A stretch of 64,000 nt of DNA from Mastigamoeba balamuthi (taxonomy: Eukaryota; Evosea; Mastigamoebida; Mastigamoebidae), in assembly GCA_902651635.1 (NCBI GenBank), contig CACRSC010001923.1, positions 680,252-744,251 of the forward strand, given 5' to 3'. Shown piece by piece: positions 31,019-43,756 of the stretch (position 1 is the stretch's first letter; every line of letters starts with the position of its first letter). Position numbers and translations under genes: made by a program. The notes below the pieces were generated by a model, which was given only the letters and a program-made list of their open reading frames with translations, was not told the origin of the DNA and made no database searches.

Positions 31019-34000
31019 CTAGGCCTTGGGGCATGCGCCACACGACCCCGTGACCCTCCCCGTGGCCGCCGTGTATCTGATGTCGCTGCAGCACTGCGAC
31101 GTCGACGTGGGCGTCTCCTGGTACTTGAGCACCGCGGGGAACGTGAGGTCGTAGCCGGTCGCCCGTGCGTACGGCGTCGTGAGGTTCGCCACAGCCTTGC
31201 CGTAGAGGATCGACGTCGGCCTGCCCTGCTGGTTGGCGTAGAACGAGCAGCCGCTGAACGCGACCGGCAGCCCCGTGGCGGTCATCCCCGTCGAGTTCAC
31301 GTAGACGAGCCCCCCGCCCACGCCGCACGCGATGGCAGGCGACGACAGCACGCGGTACGTGATGTCCATGTTGAACGCGCGCAGCGTCCGCTGGACGCCC
31401 GCCAGCGCCGAGGCGGGCAGCGCCGTCTCGTGCGGCCACATGACGCCCATGGGCCACGGGTGCCCTGCGCAGGTCACCTGGTGCGAGCGCTGGTACGGCC
31501 GCGCCATGACGTCCAGCACGGAGTCGGCCACGCACTGGTACATGGGCCCGCCGACGGGGTCCATGAAGAGCACGTGGCTGCCGTCGATGCCCACGATGCG
31601 GTGCGCGGGGCCCGTGCGCGCGTACTGCGCGTAGAGCTGGTCGGCCCACGCGGCGGCCACGTCGAACTCGTGCGAGGCGCCGATGACGACGATGGGGTAC
31701 GAGTGCATGCCGGGGTTGGGCGACACGGTCGCGTTCTGCACGCGCGGCGTGTACGCGGGGTCGTTGTTGCGCTCCCAGGCCGTGAACGACGCGGGCACCC
31801 ACACGTACGTCGCCCCCGCGAAGCCCTGGAAGTACTGCGTCCTGTCGATGGTCAGCGCCAGCTGCAGCGCCCGCTGCCGCGTGTTCAGCCGCCTCGGGAA
31901 GCAGCGCGCAGCGACGCCGTGCTCCTTGGCCTCGGCCACCGCCTCGTCGAGAACAGCGGCGGCGTCTTCGGCGTCGCCGCCGCCCTCGGCGAGGATCTCC
32001 GCGACGAGCCGCGCGTCCTCCTCGTCGGGCTCCTCCACGTAGCCGCCGGCCTGCTCGCTGTCGTCGCCGTAGTCGTCGCTGTCGCTGGCGGGGGCGTCGG
32101 GGCTGCGCCTGACGTTGTCCACGCGGGCAGCGCGGTCGTCGAGCCAGCGGAGGTCCGGGAGGAGGCGGCCGATGTAGTCCCTGCCGGTGATGAGCGGGCA
32201 GTTCTGGACGACGCCCATGAGGACGACGTTGAGGTCGAAGACCGAGGAGGTGGGCAGGTAGAGCGCGTAGAAGAACTTGGCGAGGGCCAGCTTGACCATC
32301 TCGCTCCAGTCGTCGAAGAGCACGATGCGCGAGAAGGCCCTCATGATGCCGGCGCGCATGACCTCGGAGGTCTCCTCGAACGAGAGGAACTCGACGAGCT
32401 CGCGCTGTGCCAGCAGGTTGAGCGTGATGACGCGGCGCTGGGCGTAGTCGTAGTAGGGGAACGTGACGTTCTTGGGCCAGCCGCTGCCCTGCGTGAACGA
32501 GGCGAAGACCAGCCGCTTGGCCCTGCGCAGCGTCAGGTTCCCGTAGTCGGCCCTGCAGCTCGCGCGCTGCCAGCAGAGGTCCAGCGAGCGCGCGATGTAC
32601 TTGCGGGCCTCGCGCGGCAGCGTGTCGATCCAGTCGGCCGACGAGATGGTCGACTTGACCGGCGAGTCGAGGATGAGCCCCGAGGCCCAGCGCTCGCCGT
32701 ACATCGCCCCGAAGACCTGGGCCGTCACGGTCCCGTAGCTCGAGCCGTAGACCCACACCTTGGAGTAGCCCGAGCGCTCGAAGAGGGCCGCGATGTCGGC
32801 GGCCACGTACTTGGAGCCCAGGAACGGCAGCAGCTTCAGCCGCTGGGCCATAGGCGACAGGGTCGAGTTGACGATGCACTGCCACGACTGCGACGCCGTC
32901 GCGGGGTCGCCCAGGATCTCCTTCCTGCACTCGTCCTCGTACTCGGCCACGTTGACGGCGAACTGGCGGGTTGCACGGGCGCCCACACGGACCGGAGGAG
33001 AGAAAACGGGAGGTCAGAAAGTCATAGGGAATGCAAATTAGGCAAAATGTGCTCTGTAAAACCCGGTGACACCCCGTGGGCTATTTTCGGGAGACCCTCT
33101 CCCCGCGAGGGTCCCACGGTGGGAGGGGGGGCCACAGACCGGCCTTTTGCCATGAGGCGGAGGCTGGCGGCGGGGCTGTGCTGGACGGGAAGGCAATGAG
33201 GGGAGTAGTGGGGGCTCACGTGGCCGGGCCTGTTCATCCCGAAGCCCTGGAGCGCCCACTTGAGGCCCGCCCGGGCGCAGCCCAGGCCGCAGCTCCAGCC
33301 CACGCCGCGCTGGTCCACGAAGATGATGTCGTAGGCGTCGTTGGTGGCCGCGGCGACCTTGAGGGCGAAGGCCGTCTGGTCGTGGCCCGGGGCCCCAGGC
33401 CCTCCCTCGAACTGCGGAGTTTTTCCGGGGAGCGCGTTCCGCGTGAGTCACCGCGTCTGCTAAGTATAGCTGTTTTCCCACCCCGCACACCACCCTCACC
33501 CTAGCAGGGCGATGTCCTGCCCCAGCACAGCGACGCCCGTGGCGGCCGTAATACGCATAATACGCGGTGACAACAGTGTTTTTCTCTCCGGCAGTTTTGG
33601 AAACGCCAAAAAACGCGACGGTAGCACCGCAGGCGCGATCCCAGCCAGACGGACAGTTGCACCGAGGCAGGCAGGGGCGGCGGGGGTGGCGGGCGGGGCG
33701 GGCACCTTGACGATGGCCCTGCGGCGTGCGGGGTCCGCGGGGTTGCGGGCGGCCCTGTGGACGACGAAGGCGACCTCGAGGAAGTCGCCCGAGGGCTCCT
33801 CGTAGTCGACGGGCACGCTGATGTTCACGCACCACAGCTGCGGCTGCTTGCTGCGCAGGCACGGCAGCAGCGTCAGCGAGCCCAGGTGCCACACGCTGTC
33901 GTCGCCGTCCCCGCGGGCCTCGCGGTCGCCCTCGGGGGCCCCGGGCTGCGGGCCGTTGCGGTAGAGCTCGAAGAGCCTGAGGACCTCCTCGGAGCTCGTC

Positions 34001-34068
34001 GTGTGGTCCTCCAGCTGGCTCCTGCAGGCCCCCGCCAGCAGCGCCAGCAGCAGCAGCACGCGCGTCAC
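31019..34068 (-). CDS. Secreted alpha/beta-hydrolase, S33 (tripeptidyl/prolyl aminopeptidase-like) family
   Basis: Exons 34068-33706, 33411-33220 and 32962-31019 (donors GTGCCC and GTGAGC) give 832 aa. Residues 1-17 (MTRVLLLLALLAGACRS) are a signal peptide. Exon 2 carries GGPGAPGHDQ and VDQRGVGWS, the HGGPG-like oxyanion loop and DQRG-x-G-S motif of S33 peptidases. Exon 3 has the nucleophile elbow GSSYG with Ser260. A later GIDGSHVLFMDP is the likely catalytic-His region, and VIGASHEFD may carry the acid residue. About 60 mostly acidic residues (DSDDYGDDSEQAGGYVEEPD and onward) are inserted before the cap-like part, which makes the protein long for the family. It probably trims peptides outside the cell or in lysosomes. 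No active-site loss is seen. Confidence 0.8.
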
Positions 34069-36430
34069 GGCCTGCGAGGAGAGCCGTCAGCGTCGGCGTG
34101 CAGGTGCCCGTGTTTTGCCACGCACCGTCGCCGGCATCTCCATCTCTCAGCGAAACACGGAGGTGTCAAAAATAAAGTTCAGAACCGGGGTGGGGGCAGA
34201 GAGGGACCGCTGGTGGTGGTATGCCGTCAACACGGGTGCACCGTGTCTGTGTGCAGAATGGCAAAAAACTAAATAAATGATGACGACAGAGCCAGAGGGA
34301 AAAACCCGGATATGGCGCATTGTCACAGACGGCCGCGACCGTTGAGTCCCGAACCTCCGACCGCGTCTGCGCGTGCCGTTGTGAACCGAATCTCTCGGCG
34401 GGTGAGTCAGAGAAAACCGCGTTAGGAGCACAGCAGGGCGAAAACGGGAGTAATTCGCACCCTCCGTCGAGTTTCTGTCGGTAACGCCGATCGCCCTGGG
34501 CGTTCTACGTATCGGGAGGGGGTGGGCGAGTGTGCGAGTCTGGCGGGCACCTGCCACCCCCGCGCCCCACATTGTCCCACACAGCGCCGGACGTGCCAGC
34601 CAGAGAGCACGGTTCACGTGCCGGACAAAAACGGGTAGAAGGGAAGGCAGAAGAGGTGCAGTATGTTCGTTCTCTTGTTGTTGTGAAATCAGGGAAAATT
34701 CGGCAGTGCTGATGTGGGCCCGTTGTACACCCAAAGTGCACCGGAAAACTGCAGGCAGCCGTCAGGGCGCTCGGGTTTCTGCGTTGCGTCGGGCGAGCTC
34801 AGGAAAGTGCAGTGCCCCGTCCCTCAGCACCGCCATGGCTCCACGCGATCCGCGCCCGGTCGTGCTGTGTTCTGCACGAGGGAGTACGCTGGGTGAGAGG
34901 GGCATAGCGCCGCAGGGACCATGGGCCCCACGCCCTCGTTGATTCTCTGTGAGAAGCCAGTACAGTGTACGGCTGAGGCGGAAATGGTACTCGGGGCAGT
35001 ACCGGAGATCTCCATGCAGCCGACACCCCTGACCTGCGCGTGCATGTGCAGCAGCAACCGCAGCAGCAGCAGCAACAGGAGAAGCTCTCGCTGTGCTGGT
35101 GTAGCGCGCTCGCAGCCCACCCTGTCAACGCATTCATCGCAACTCATCGGTTCGATTCTCGAGCCCTGTGGATGATTCTGCATGGCTCCCTTGTCGGCTA
35201 GGACGTCCTGCCTGGAGGGACGCCTCTCAAGGTGCATCGCGCAGGGCGTCGCGGGCCTCTTGAATAAAGCTCGGCGTGGCCGCCAGGTCTGGAGGGCGGC
35301 GTGCCGCTGCTGCCGGGGCCCCGCCGCCCGGGGTGCGCCGTTTTGTCCCCGTGAGCCCTGTGTCGAGCGCCATGACTGACGCCCGATTGGATGGCTTTCC
35401 CAGCTCGCCGACGTGTGTTGACCCGTCACTCGCTGCAGGGCGCAATTGCTCCTCGCCGTGCGTCTGGCAGCTCTCATTCGCCACCCCGCGCTGAGCCAGC
35501 GGCAGAGTGGAATAATGAGCGTTCTGAAAGGCAACGCAGCGAAGCATCGGACTGTCGCTCCCGGCGGGGAGTGCAGCTTGCCGGCGCTCTGTACTGCGCC
35601 AAGTGTGCTCCATCGTCCTGCGTCTTCAGATGTGCGACTGCTGTATCGCGTGACATCCCTCTCGTGTCTCTTTGGTTGTGTCAGTCACCCCGAGCCAGCA
35701 ACGAGCGCGGTCACGATCACCGACTTGGCCTCTCGCTTTGCGTTGGCGCTACTGCGGGGGGCGGCACAGGAGAAGAGCACTCTGGGCTTCCAGGTGAACC
35801 TGCTCGATGTGTCGCTGTCCAGCCATTACGACGAACGGCGAGACCTGACGTCGGATCTGCAGTCGTTCTCTCTCTCACTCACTCTCTCTCTCTCTCTCAC
35901 ATCTGATTGCTCTTTGAGGAGCCTCTGCTGTTGGCGGGTGACCAGCGGGCCACCGCTGCAAGCACTGACGCGGGCGACAGGCTCCAGGCGCTCCCAAGCG
36001 CTTCGGCCTTCCCGTTACCTGCAGCCATTGCTTGGCGAACAAGGCGTTTGGGACGCTTGAGCTGGCGGTCGATAACCGCCCTCTGGTGGAGCAACAGATG
36101 ACCGTCGTCGAAGCTCTGGATATTCTCCAGCCATAACGTGTGCTTGCCAGCACTGGCACGCTCGCACAATGTCGGGGATGTACAATGACAACAAGCTCAC
36201 CCAACTGGCCGTGGAGCTGCCCCAGCAACCCAGAGCCACAGGGAGAAGGGAGAGTGAGGCTGACCAGTGTGTCAAACTGTCGTGGATGTTCACGACAAGG
36301 AGGACGCAACATGAGCCAAGAACACGTGTTCACCCACTGGTGTTGATCTGGTGACTGTGCGCGGGGCTCTTGCACCCTCTTGTCCTCCGAGAAGGGTTGA
36401 GAGTGGCGTTGCTCTCCGAGTTGCTTTCGC
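34069..36430. other. Long intergenic region, no gene recognised
   Basis: About 2.4 kb between the S33-type gene start and the UBA1 stop, both on the minus strand. It should contain the S33-type promoter and the UBA1 3' flank. A (CAG)-rich stretch lies at about 35048-35090 and a (CT)n tract at 35865-35900. Several frames of 100-230 codons occur on both strands but lack domains and look like products of GC-rich sequence. A small or non-coding gene cannot be excluded. Confidence 0.4.
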
Positions 36431-39400
36431 TCAGCACTGCTGGCCCCTGGCGAAGACGTACTTGATGGGGGGCAGCTTGGCGGGGTTGCCGTCGGGCAGG
36501 TTGAAGCTGCCGTCGAGCACGAGGTACCTGCGGCCCTTGGGCAGCGCCCCGTAGAGCTCCTCGTAGACCACGCGCAGCTTGCGCTTCCTGTTGGCCGCCA
36601 CCAGCGCCGCGATGTCGTCCGTCGCGCAGAACTCGCTGTAGATCTGCTTGTTGCGGCCCGCCTTGATGTCCTCGGCGCTCAGCGCGGCCTTGATGAGGTA
36701 GTTGGCCGTCACGCCGTGGTGCGCCTTGGGCAGCGCCTCGAGGAAGCCGTCGACCGTCAGGTCGCCCGCGTCGACTACGGCCTTGTCCCACACCGTGAAG
36801 CCGTCGGGCACGGGCACGACGTCGGCCATCTCGATGACGTCGTACTGCGACTTGGCGCGGCCGGGGTTCTCGGGCTCGAAGAGCTCGAACGTGTTGGTCG
36901 CGAGGTTCATGTTGCTCGAGTAGAAGAGCTGCTTGGGCAGCCCCAGCACCAGCTTGTACAGCTCCATGCAGATCAGCCCCGTGATCGCCGCCGTCGTCGT
37001 CGCGATCGCCGGAATGATGCGCCCCGCGATCATCTGCGCCCGCGTGCGACAGCGTCAGTGGGGGTCCACGGCGTCGCTCCCGTTCTTTCGGTGGTCCCTG
37101 TCGGCCGATCCCCGAGCCAAAGCCGTTGCCCCTTGCGGTGCGGGCACCGCCACACCGCGCATTCCCCCATTTGTGCCGCGGGACAACGCGTTCCACCGAG
37201 AGACTCCAGAAGACGCACACACACCGCCAGAAGCGGGCAACACAGTGGAGACGCAGCCCCGGGTGTCTGCGACAACGGGCGACGCCCGCAGCGCCAGCAC
37301 AGCAAAGCGGGCGGGCACCGTTGCTTATCACTCGCAATCACCGAGTCCCCCCAGCGTCCATTCGCTCTGCCCACAAGCCGCAGGCGCAGACTTGCCCTGC
37401 CATCCAACCCACCGCCCAGAGCGACGCAAAGAGGAAGCAGGTGAGAGGAGGGGGCGTGCCTTGCACTGGTGCCTGCTGGCCTCCTTGATGTGGTAGTTCC
37501 AGGCGCGCATGTTGGCGCAGGCGGTGATGAAGTCGATGTGGAAGTTGCTGTCGTCGTCCTTCTCAAAGTCCGCGGGCACCAGCCTCGCCGCGCGCGCCTC
37601 CCTCGCCAGCGCCTCGACGGCCCCGCGCACCTCGGCGGTCCTCCTGGCCTCCTCGTCGTCCTCCTCGGGCTGCTGCTGCTGCTCGCCCTCCTTCTCCTTG
37701 CTCTCCTCCATCAGGTCCACGCGCTTCCTCGGCGCTGCCCACGCGGGCACCGCCAGCGCCTGCGCCCTCAGCCTCCGGTCGAACTCGGCGCGGTCCCTGA
37801 CGGGCTCCAGGCCGTACGTCGCCGCGAACAGGTTCGCCGCCGCGTAGGCGTCTGCGCACAGCACGCAGCACAGTCGGCGAGCCCCGAATTCAGATGCGGT
37901 TGCCGGATGCGGTTCTGCAGCGCGTCTCGGGGGGGACGGACGCACAGTCGGCGTGCATGGGGTTGGCGGGGTCGAAGGTGGTGGCGTTGGGGAAGCGCTT
38001 GGTGCCCGACCAGAAGAGGACGTCCTTGCCGGTGTTGGGGTCCTTCTTCATGGCGTCCTTGGGGAAGCTGTGCGTCAGGTCCCTGATCCGCGTGCTGTAC
38101 TGCTTCTGGAACTCGTTCACCGCCATCTGGACGCACCCCTCAAACGTCGGCTGCACCCCCGCGGTATACGCGGCACAGGTCAATCGAGATTCAATTGTCA
38201 GTTGTGTGTAATGCGAAAATCCAATTGAAATTGGGTGCGCGCCTTGGCGGCGGACTGCAGGACCGACTGGACGGCGAGGAGCTTCTCGAGCTGGGCGGTG
38301 GCGTTGCCCTCCTTGGCGAGCGAGGCCATGAAGGCCGCGGGGTCCTCGAGGAGGGCCTGCGCGTCGCGGACGGGCGCCTCGAAGACCTCGGTGAACTGCG
38401 CGCGGGCCCACTCGATGCAGTGGTCGATGAGGTGCGGGAAGTTGCGCAGCGTGCACATGGGGATGGCGTTGCCCTGCTCGGGGTCCTTCTGCTCGCCGTA
38501 GGACATGGTCTTGTGCGGCAGGATGACCTCGCTGTTGGCCTTGGTGCCCAGCGTGCCCGACTCCATCAGCGGGCGCTCGTACCACACGCAGCGGCTGTCC
38601 ACGTACCTGCGCGCGATCACGTTGTCCAGCGCGTTGCACACGCCGTCCTGCGACTCCCAGAACGCGTCGTCAAACACGTCCTCCGTCTCGGGCCCCACCT
38701 TGGTCTCGTAGCACCGCACCTGCGAGCCGTCGGCATGGGCCCCGCGCTGTCAGTCGTTGTAAAGGAAACAAAAGCACAGACGCAGTGTCGTGGGTGTGCC
38801 GCAGTTGCTGCAAATATGCAGAGACGCGCTGCCGAGACATGTGGGCACAGAGTTGAGAGAGTAGGCGTAACAGTCAAGACAAGAGACCCCAAGTTAAGTT
38901 GAGTGAAAAGATTGAGAGGACGCGAGCCGGAGGGGTGCGACTATGCAGGAGAGCACAACGCAGCGCACAACACAGCACAAAGCGTGGGGGGGGGGGCGAG
39001 TGGGTGGGTGCCTTGATGTCGGGGTTCATGATCTTGGCGGCCTTGGCGGCCGTGGCGCTCTTCTGCTGGCCGACGTTCTCCTTGCGGAAGAGGAACTGCC
39101 TGTTGAGGTTCGAGACCTCGATGCGGTCCATGTCCGTCACGCTCACGAGGCCCGTGGCGCCCGTGCCCAGCCCCATCAGCGCGAACCCCTTGAGGTACTC
39201 GCAGCCCAGGGCCCCGCAGCCCACCATGAACCACTTCTGCGCCGTCAGCTTCTCGTGCGCCTCGCGCCCGATCACGCTGATCTGGTGGTCGTACCTCGAC
39301 CCCGTCACCTTGGCGTCCGCCCTGTTGCGGTTGGGCGACGGTGAGATGCGTGCGTGACAGGGGCATTGCAGTGCCACGTGAACTGGAAGCGTCTCAGTCC

Positions 39401-41719
39401 AAAGAGCAGAGACAAGCGAGCTGCTCCGTTGGAAGACAGAGACAAAGGGGAGAAGAGAGGAACGCCAAGGAGCAACAGACTGCTTGGCATCGAGTGCCAG
39501 GCAGTAGAAGACCGTTGAAGAGACACAGAGATCCGAGAGAGGAGATGACTGATAAGGAGCAGGCCTGGGCTGGCCGTCTGCACGTGGAGCCGTGTCGCTG
39601 CAGTGCTGTTGGGGAGGGGGATAGAGAGAAGTGGGAGCACCTGGGAGCCGAGTCGGGGACGAGCTCGAAGTAGTCCATGTGCATCCACTGGCGCAGCGGC
39701 GTGAACTTGCCAAACTTCTTCACGAGCTCCTGTGCCGCGACGCCGCCCACAAACGTCGCCAGGCCCGGCAGCTCGGCGCGCGCGTAGAGCGCCGTCTTGG
39801 CGACGACGGGCTCGTCGATGGCGTCGACGACGATGGCCCTGGCGGCCCCCAGCGCCTGGTGCTCGGCCAGCGCGGCCTTGGCCAGCGCCACGCACTCGGC
39901 GGCGTCCTCGGCGCTGTGCAGGCGCGGCAGCTCGCCGTTGTGCGCCGCCTGGAAGCGCCACAGCGCAATGCGCGCAAAGTGCAGCTGGTCCCCGCGGTTG
40001 CTCATGATCGCTGCACCGGCACACAGCTGTCAGACGAGCAGAGCAGGCGCAACGGCACGAGCACAGGACAGGGCAGCACAATCGAGCAAATAGGGCTGCC
40101 AACTGTTAGCGGCGCAGAGGAACAACGAGGGGGGCACGACAGCACTCAGCAGCCGTGAGAGCGGCACCAAGCGCGGCAACCGCCGCATGCACGCATCACT
40201 GAACTCAACTGACCAAATATCCAATTCAGATGCCGAAAAAGCGCGGCAACCGTCGCAGATACGCATCACAGAACCCAATTGACCACAAATATCCAATTCA
40301 AATGACGCAGACACCCCCCTTTCCCCCCAATCAACACAAGCATCCGACAACCAGAGGCCGAGGAGAGGCATTGCCCTTCGTGCCCCCTCCTCCCCCATCC
40401 CTCCACCTCTTCCGGGACGCGCGTGGGGGGAGGGGAGGGTACCCTTGCTGGCGTCGGGGTGCTGGACGGGGCTGGCGTCGAACTTGGGGTTGACGAGCGA
40501 CTCGTCAAAGGGGCGGAAGGCGAGCTCGGTCCTGCGCTTGACCTCTGTGACGACGCCGCCGCGGACGTGCTCGCCCAGCGAGGCCACAAAGGCCGCGTCG
40601 AGCTTGGGCACAAACTTGTTGGGCACCAGCTTCTCCCGCTTGCCGCCCTCGTACTTGACGTACACGCGCGCGATCTCCACCGGGCCCACCTTGCTCAGCG
40701 CCTCCAGGCCCTCCACCTCGTCAAACGTCACCAGCGTCCCGTCGCTCAGCTCGTGGTTCTCTGCACGGGGAGGGGGGTACGAGAAGATACGTGAATCCAA
40801 CTGAAGGTGGAACGGGGAAATGCCTGCGTTGAGTCAGGCGGATGGGGGGGGGGCCTACCCGCGGCGACAGTGATGACCAGCGTGTTCTCGGGGGTCTTGT
40901 CGACGCGCTCGATGACGTTGACCTTGGCGGCCTCGCCGTCGGCGTCCGTGACCGCGTGCGCCGCGCCGTAGTCGGCAAAGAGCGTCGCCACGACGCCGCT
41001 GACGAGGGCCACGACGAGCAGCGCGCCGCGGGCGCGGCACTGGGCGGCCAGCGCCGACACCTCGCGCTGCGACAGCGGGGCGGCCACCACCACCGCGCCG
41101 TAGCCCGCCACGCTCGACAGGTCCCCCGCGTGCACGCGCACGTTCACGTAGGGGTTCAGCACCGCCAGCGGCGCCACGCACACCTCCGCGCTCCTGCGGG
41201 CCACGTCAGATGACGTAGGGGCGGTGGTGGGAAAACTGCCATTTCCGGGGTGTAGAGAAGTCTGCATTTTACTTGAATTGTGGCGTGGAAACGAGAATTT
41301 TGCGTGTGGGAGTGGGAGTCCCCCGCGTACTGGCGGCCGATGTCGGCGGTGTGGAAGAAGCAGTTGGAGTTGAGATCGGCGACGGCGACGGGCGAGGGGT
41401 CGTAGAGCGCGACGCTGCGGGGCCCCGCGAGGATGATGTTCTTGGCGACCTCCGCCCCGACGCCCTTGCAGCCCACGACGAGGATGTCGAGCGTGATGAG
41501 GTTCTGCGCTCCGGGGGGAGAGGGAGGGGCAGCGCCAGTGTTAGCGCGAGGGGCGCGCGCATTACCACGCAGATAATATCGCGCAGATATTTTTGACGGG
41601 AGGAATGGGGGGGCGCTCGCCTTCATGGTCTCCACTCCGAAGGCGCCGATCTGGCGCGAGTAGAGGTCCATCATCGCCGAGGCCTTGTTCTCGTCAAACG
41701 ACGACGCTGCCGACGCCAT
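36431..41719 (-). CDS. UBA1: Ubiquitin-activating enzyme E1
   Basis: Ten exons (41719-41621, 41503-41331, 41193-40859, 40760-40443, 40010-39641, 39321-39012, 38719-38243, 38150-37946, 37851-37460, 37033-36431) keep frame through 1093 aa, close to known E1 enzymes. The inactive adenylation half starts [15 protein letters not shown] and has [17 protein letters not shown]. The active half has [33 protein letters not shown] and the catalytic Cys624 in [24 protein letters not shown], then [19 protein letters not shown], marks the adenylation crossover loop, and a ubiquitin-fold domain ends the protein. It activates ubiquitin with ATP for transfer to E2s. Introns 1, 6, 7 and 9 have GC donors (AAG|GCGAGC, AAG|GCACCC, AAG|GCGCGC, AAG|GCACGC); frame and homology leave no GT alternative. 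Confidence 0.93.
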
Positions 41720-41944
41720 GGCTGCAAGCTGGTGGGGGTGGGTTGCGTTTGATTCAACGCGTTGCGAGTACAACAAACAAAGATGCGCCTCCCCAAGATT
41801 CACATCAACGGAATCAACGAAAGATTGATAGACAAATCGTGGTGGGTGTGGCAATTGTCTCCAGAACGAGGGCGACTCGTCAGCCAACAACTGAGTGAGG
41901 CATTCTAAATGTAGAAGAGGAGTTGCCAAGGCCAGAAAAAGTTC

Positions 41945-42015
41945 GCCCCATGCAGGGCTCGAACCTGCAACATCTGGCTTAGAAGGCCAGCGCTCTTCCG
42001 TTGAGCTAATGGGGC
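41945..42015 (-). tRNA. tRNA-Arg (anticodon UCU)
   Basis: 71 nt fold as a full cloverleaf on the minus strand: 7-bp acceptor GCCCCAT/ATGGGGC, D arm GCTC/GAGC, anticodon stem CTGGC/GCCAG with loop CTTCTAA, and T arm GCAGG-TTCGAGC-CCTGC. The anticodon TCT reads AGA. No intron and no encoded CCA. It lies 225 bp upstream of the UBA1 start. Confidence 0.97.
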
Positions 42016-42487
42016 TACCTTAATCCAAAAAAGTCAATTACTTCTTTATCAAATGAATGAGACAGCAAATGAAAACAAAAGCCAGAGAGCGGTGCCAGGA
42101 GGAACTCTCTTTCGTTCCGTCCTTTTCTTCTTCCGAGAGGAGAAGACGCAGGAAAAAAACGCTGTCATTTTTGCGGTTCTCATCTCTCCGAAAATTGCTC
42201 ACCAGAGATCCCTAATCAAACCAGTTGGGCCGAGCTACCACCGCATCACGCCGGAGCCTCGTGTGCGATGATTCAGGTGCTATTGGACTGCACACTCCTT
42301 CCTATGGCATGCCAGCGATTCTGACGCAGGTGCACCTTTTTCCAGTTGGTGACGACACCTGTGGGCCAACGCAGCCCTGCGGGGGGAACTGGCTAACGAC
42401 CACCGACGAAACTGTATCGCACACCACAACACCAGCAACCACCCCGTGGAGCACACTCACACACTCTCTATCTCGCCACTTGGAAAG
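42016..42487. other. Intergenic, upstream of the 8-TM gene
   Basis: The sequence upstream of the tRNA gene should hold no more than short flanks, as tRNA promoters are internal. The right part is the promoter side of the plus-strand 8-TM gene. No motif recognised. Confidence 0.4.
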
Positions 42488-43327
42488 ATGCAGACTTTGG
42501 CACTGGCACGCACTGTCTCGTGGGCCACTCTGCTGCTGATGACGGCGCAGAGCCTCTGGGGCGTCCTCTGCCCCGCGTGGCTCTACCGCAGGGACTGCGC
42601 CTGGGTCGTCTCTGCGTGGCGCGCCAACGACATCGGCACGCTGGCGCTGGCCTGCCCTGCGCTCCTCCTCTCGATAGCGTCTCAGTCGTCGTCGTCGACG
42701 CCCTCGTCTGTGCGCCTGCACTGCTGGCTCGGCTGCTCGTACTACGTCGTCTACAACTACAGTTTCTACTTCCTGGGCGCCGCTGTCAACGAAGCGTGGC
42801 TCCTCTACGCGGCCCTCTTCGTGCTGGGCCTCTGGCAGCTCATCCTCGTCGCCTGGCTCGCGCTGGCGTCGCTCCCTGCCGTCCGCCTGCCGCGCTGGGT
42901 CGAGCTCGCCTGCGGCCTCGGGCTCGGGGCCAAGGGACTCGTCACGGGTGGCGTGTGGCTCTCGGGGTGGGCGGCGATGCTGGCGACGGGGTCGCTGCCG
43001 CTGCCGATGGAGTTCTTCCGCGTGATCGCCGCGTGCGACGTGGCGATGCAGGTCTTCCCGCTGCTCGCCAGCGCGTGGCTGCTGTGCGCAGGCAACGCGA
43101 GGATCGGCGTCCCCGTGGCCACGGCGATCTGCGTCGAGGGGATGATGTACATGCCCGTGCTCATGTTCACGTCCCCGTGGGCGGAGGCCTACGGCATCCC
43201 GGACGCCTGGGAGAAGTTCCCCATGTACACCGCCATGTTCGTCGGGTTTGTGACGGTGGGCTGCCTGCTCCTCTGCAACCGCGAGGATCCAAACGGCGAC
43301 GGCAGCAGCAAGAGCAAAGCGAACTAG
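42488..43327 (+). CDS. Eight-pass membrane protein of unknown function
   Basis: Single exon, 279 aa from the ATG in AAAGATGCAGAC; an in-frame ATG 14 codons upstream is possible. About eight hydrophobic segments are spread over the whole length (for example LACPALLLSIAS, LLYAALFVLGLWQLILVAW, VIAACDVAMQVFPLLASAW, MFVGFVTVGCLLLC). Short loops and a charged C-terminal tail (GDGSSKSKAN) are present. No family motif is recognised. The next gene, Mpv17-like, is also a membrane protein on the same strand. Confidence 0.65.
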   Translation: MQTLALARTVSWATLLLMTAQSLWGVLCPAWLYRRDCAWVVSAWRANDIGTLALACPALLLSIASQSSSSTPSSVRLHCWLGCSYYVVYNYSFYFLGAAVNEAWLLYAALFVLGLWQLILVAWLALASLPAVRLPRWVELACGLGLGAKGLVTGGVWLSGWAAMLATGSLPLPMEFFRVIAACDVAMQVFPLLASAWLLCAGNARIGVPVATAICVEGMMYMPVLMFTSPWAEAYGIPDAWEKFPMYTAMFVGFVTVGCLLLCNREDPNGDGSSKSKAN

Positions 43328-43756
43328 GAAAGTTCTCATCATAGACAGCAGACAAGCCCCGCCCTGAGTTTCAGCTGTATTGCACAGCACGAGATCGACT
43401 GCTGTTATCGACTGTCCCCCCTGCCGACCGACCACTGAGAGCACCACTGAAACGCGTTGCCGAAAAATCAGTAGACCCCTTTTGATTCCCTTTCCGACTC
43501 TTCAACCAGGGCGTTCAATGTAGTCGAGAGCCACAGAGCTCCATCTCTCATTCATTTGCCACGGCGAGCGCTTCATCATGAACGATCGAGCAACGGTGCA
43601 TTCGAAATCTTGTCGCCGGATCAGAATTAGAGGTTCTTTTGGTGCATTCATTACATTGCATTCCAAACGCATTCTGAGTAGATCTGCAAAAAGACCGCGA
43701 GTCCATTCCGCGGTTCAAAGCGACAAAGAACCGCGCATATTGTTGTTTCATCTGTG
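43328..43756. other. Intergenic, between 8-TM and Mpv17-like genes
   Basis: 430 bp with the 3' flank of one plus-strand gene and the promoter of the next. No repeats or RNA genes are seen. Confidence 0.45.

Noticed and set aside
30836-33199. 787-codon plus-strand frame opposite the S33-type peptidase
   Set aside because: No domain or membrane pattern. The minus strand has catalytic motifs and good splice sites.
34824-36060. Several 100-236-codon frames in the 34-36.4 kb gap as genes
   Set aside because: No domains, overlapping on both strands, and partly made of CAG and CT simple repeats.
41506-41620. Reading UBA1 exon 1 straight through into exon 2 without an intron
   Set aside because: The frame is open, but it would insert 39 residues between VETMK and [11 protein letters not shown], where E1 enzymes have a short turn. 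A GC-AG intron fits better.
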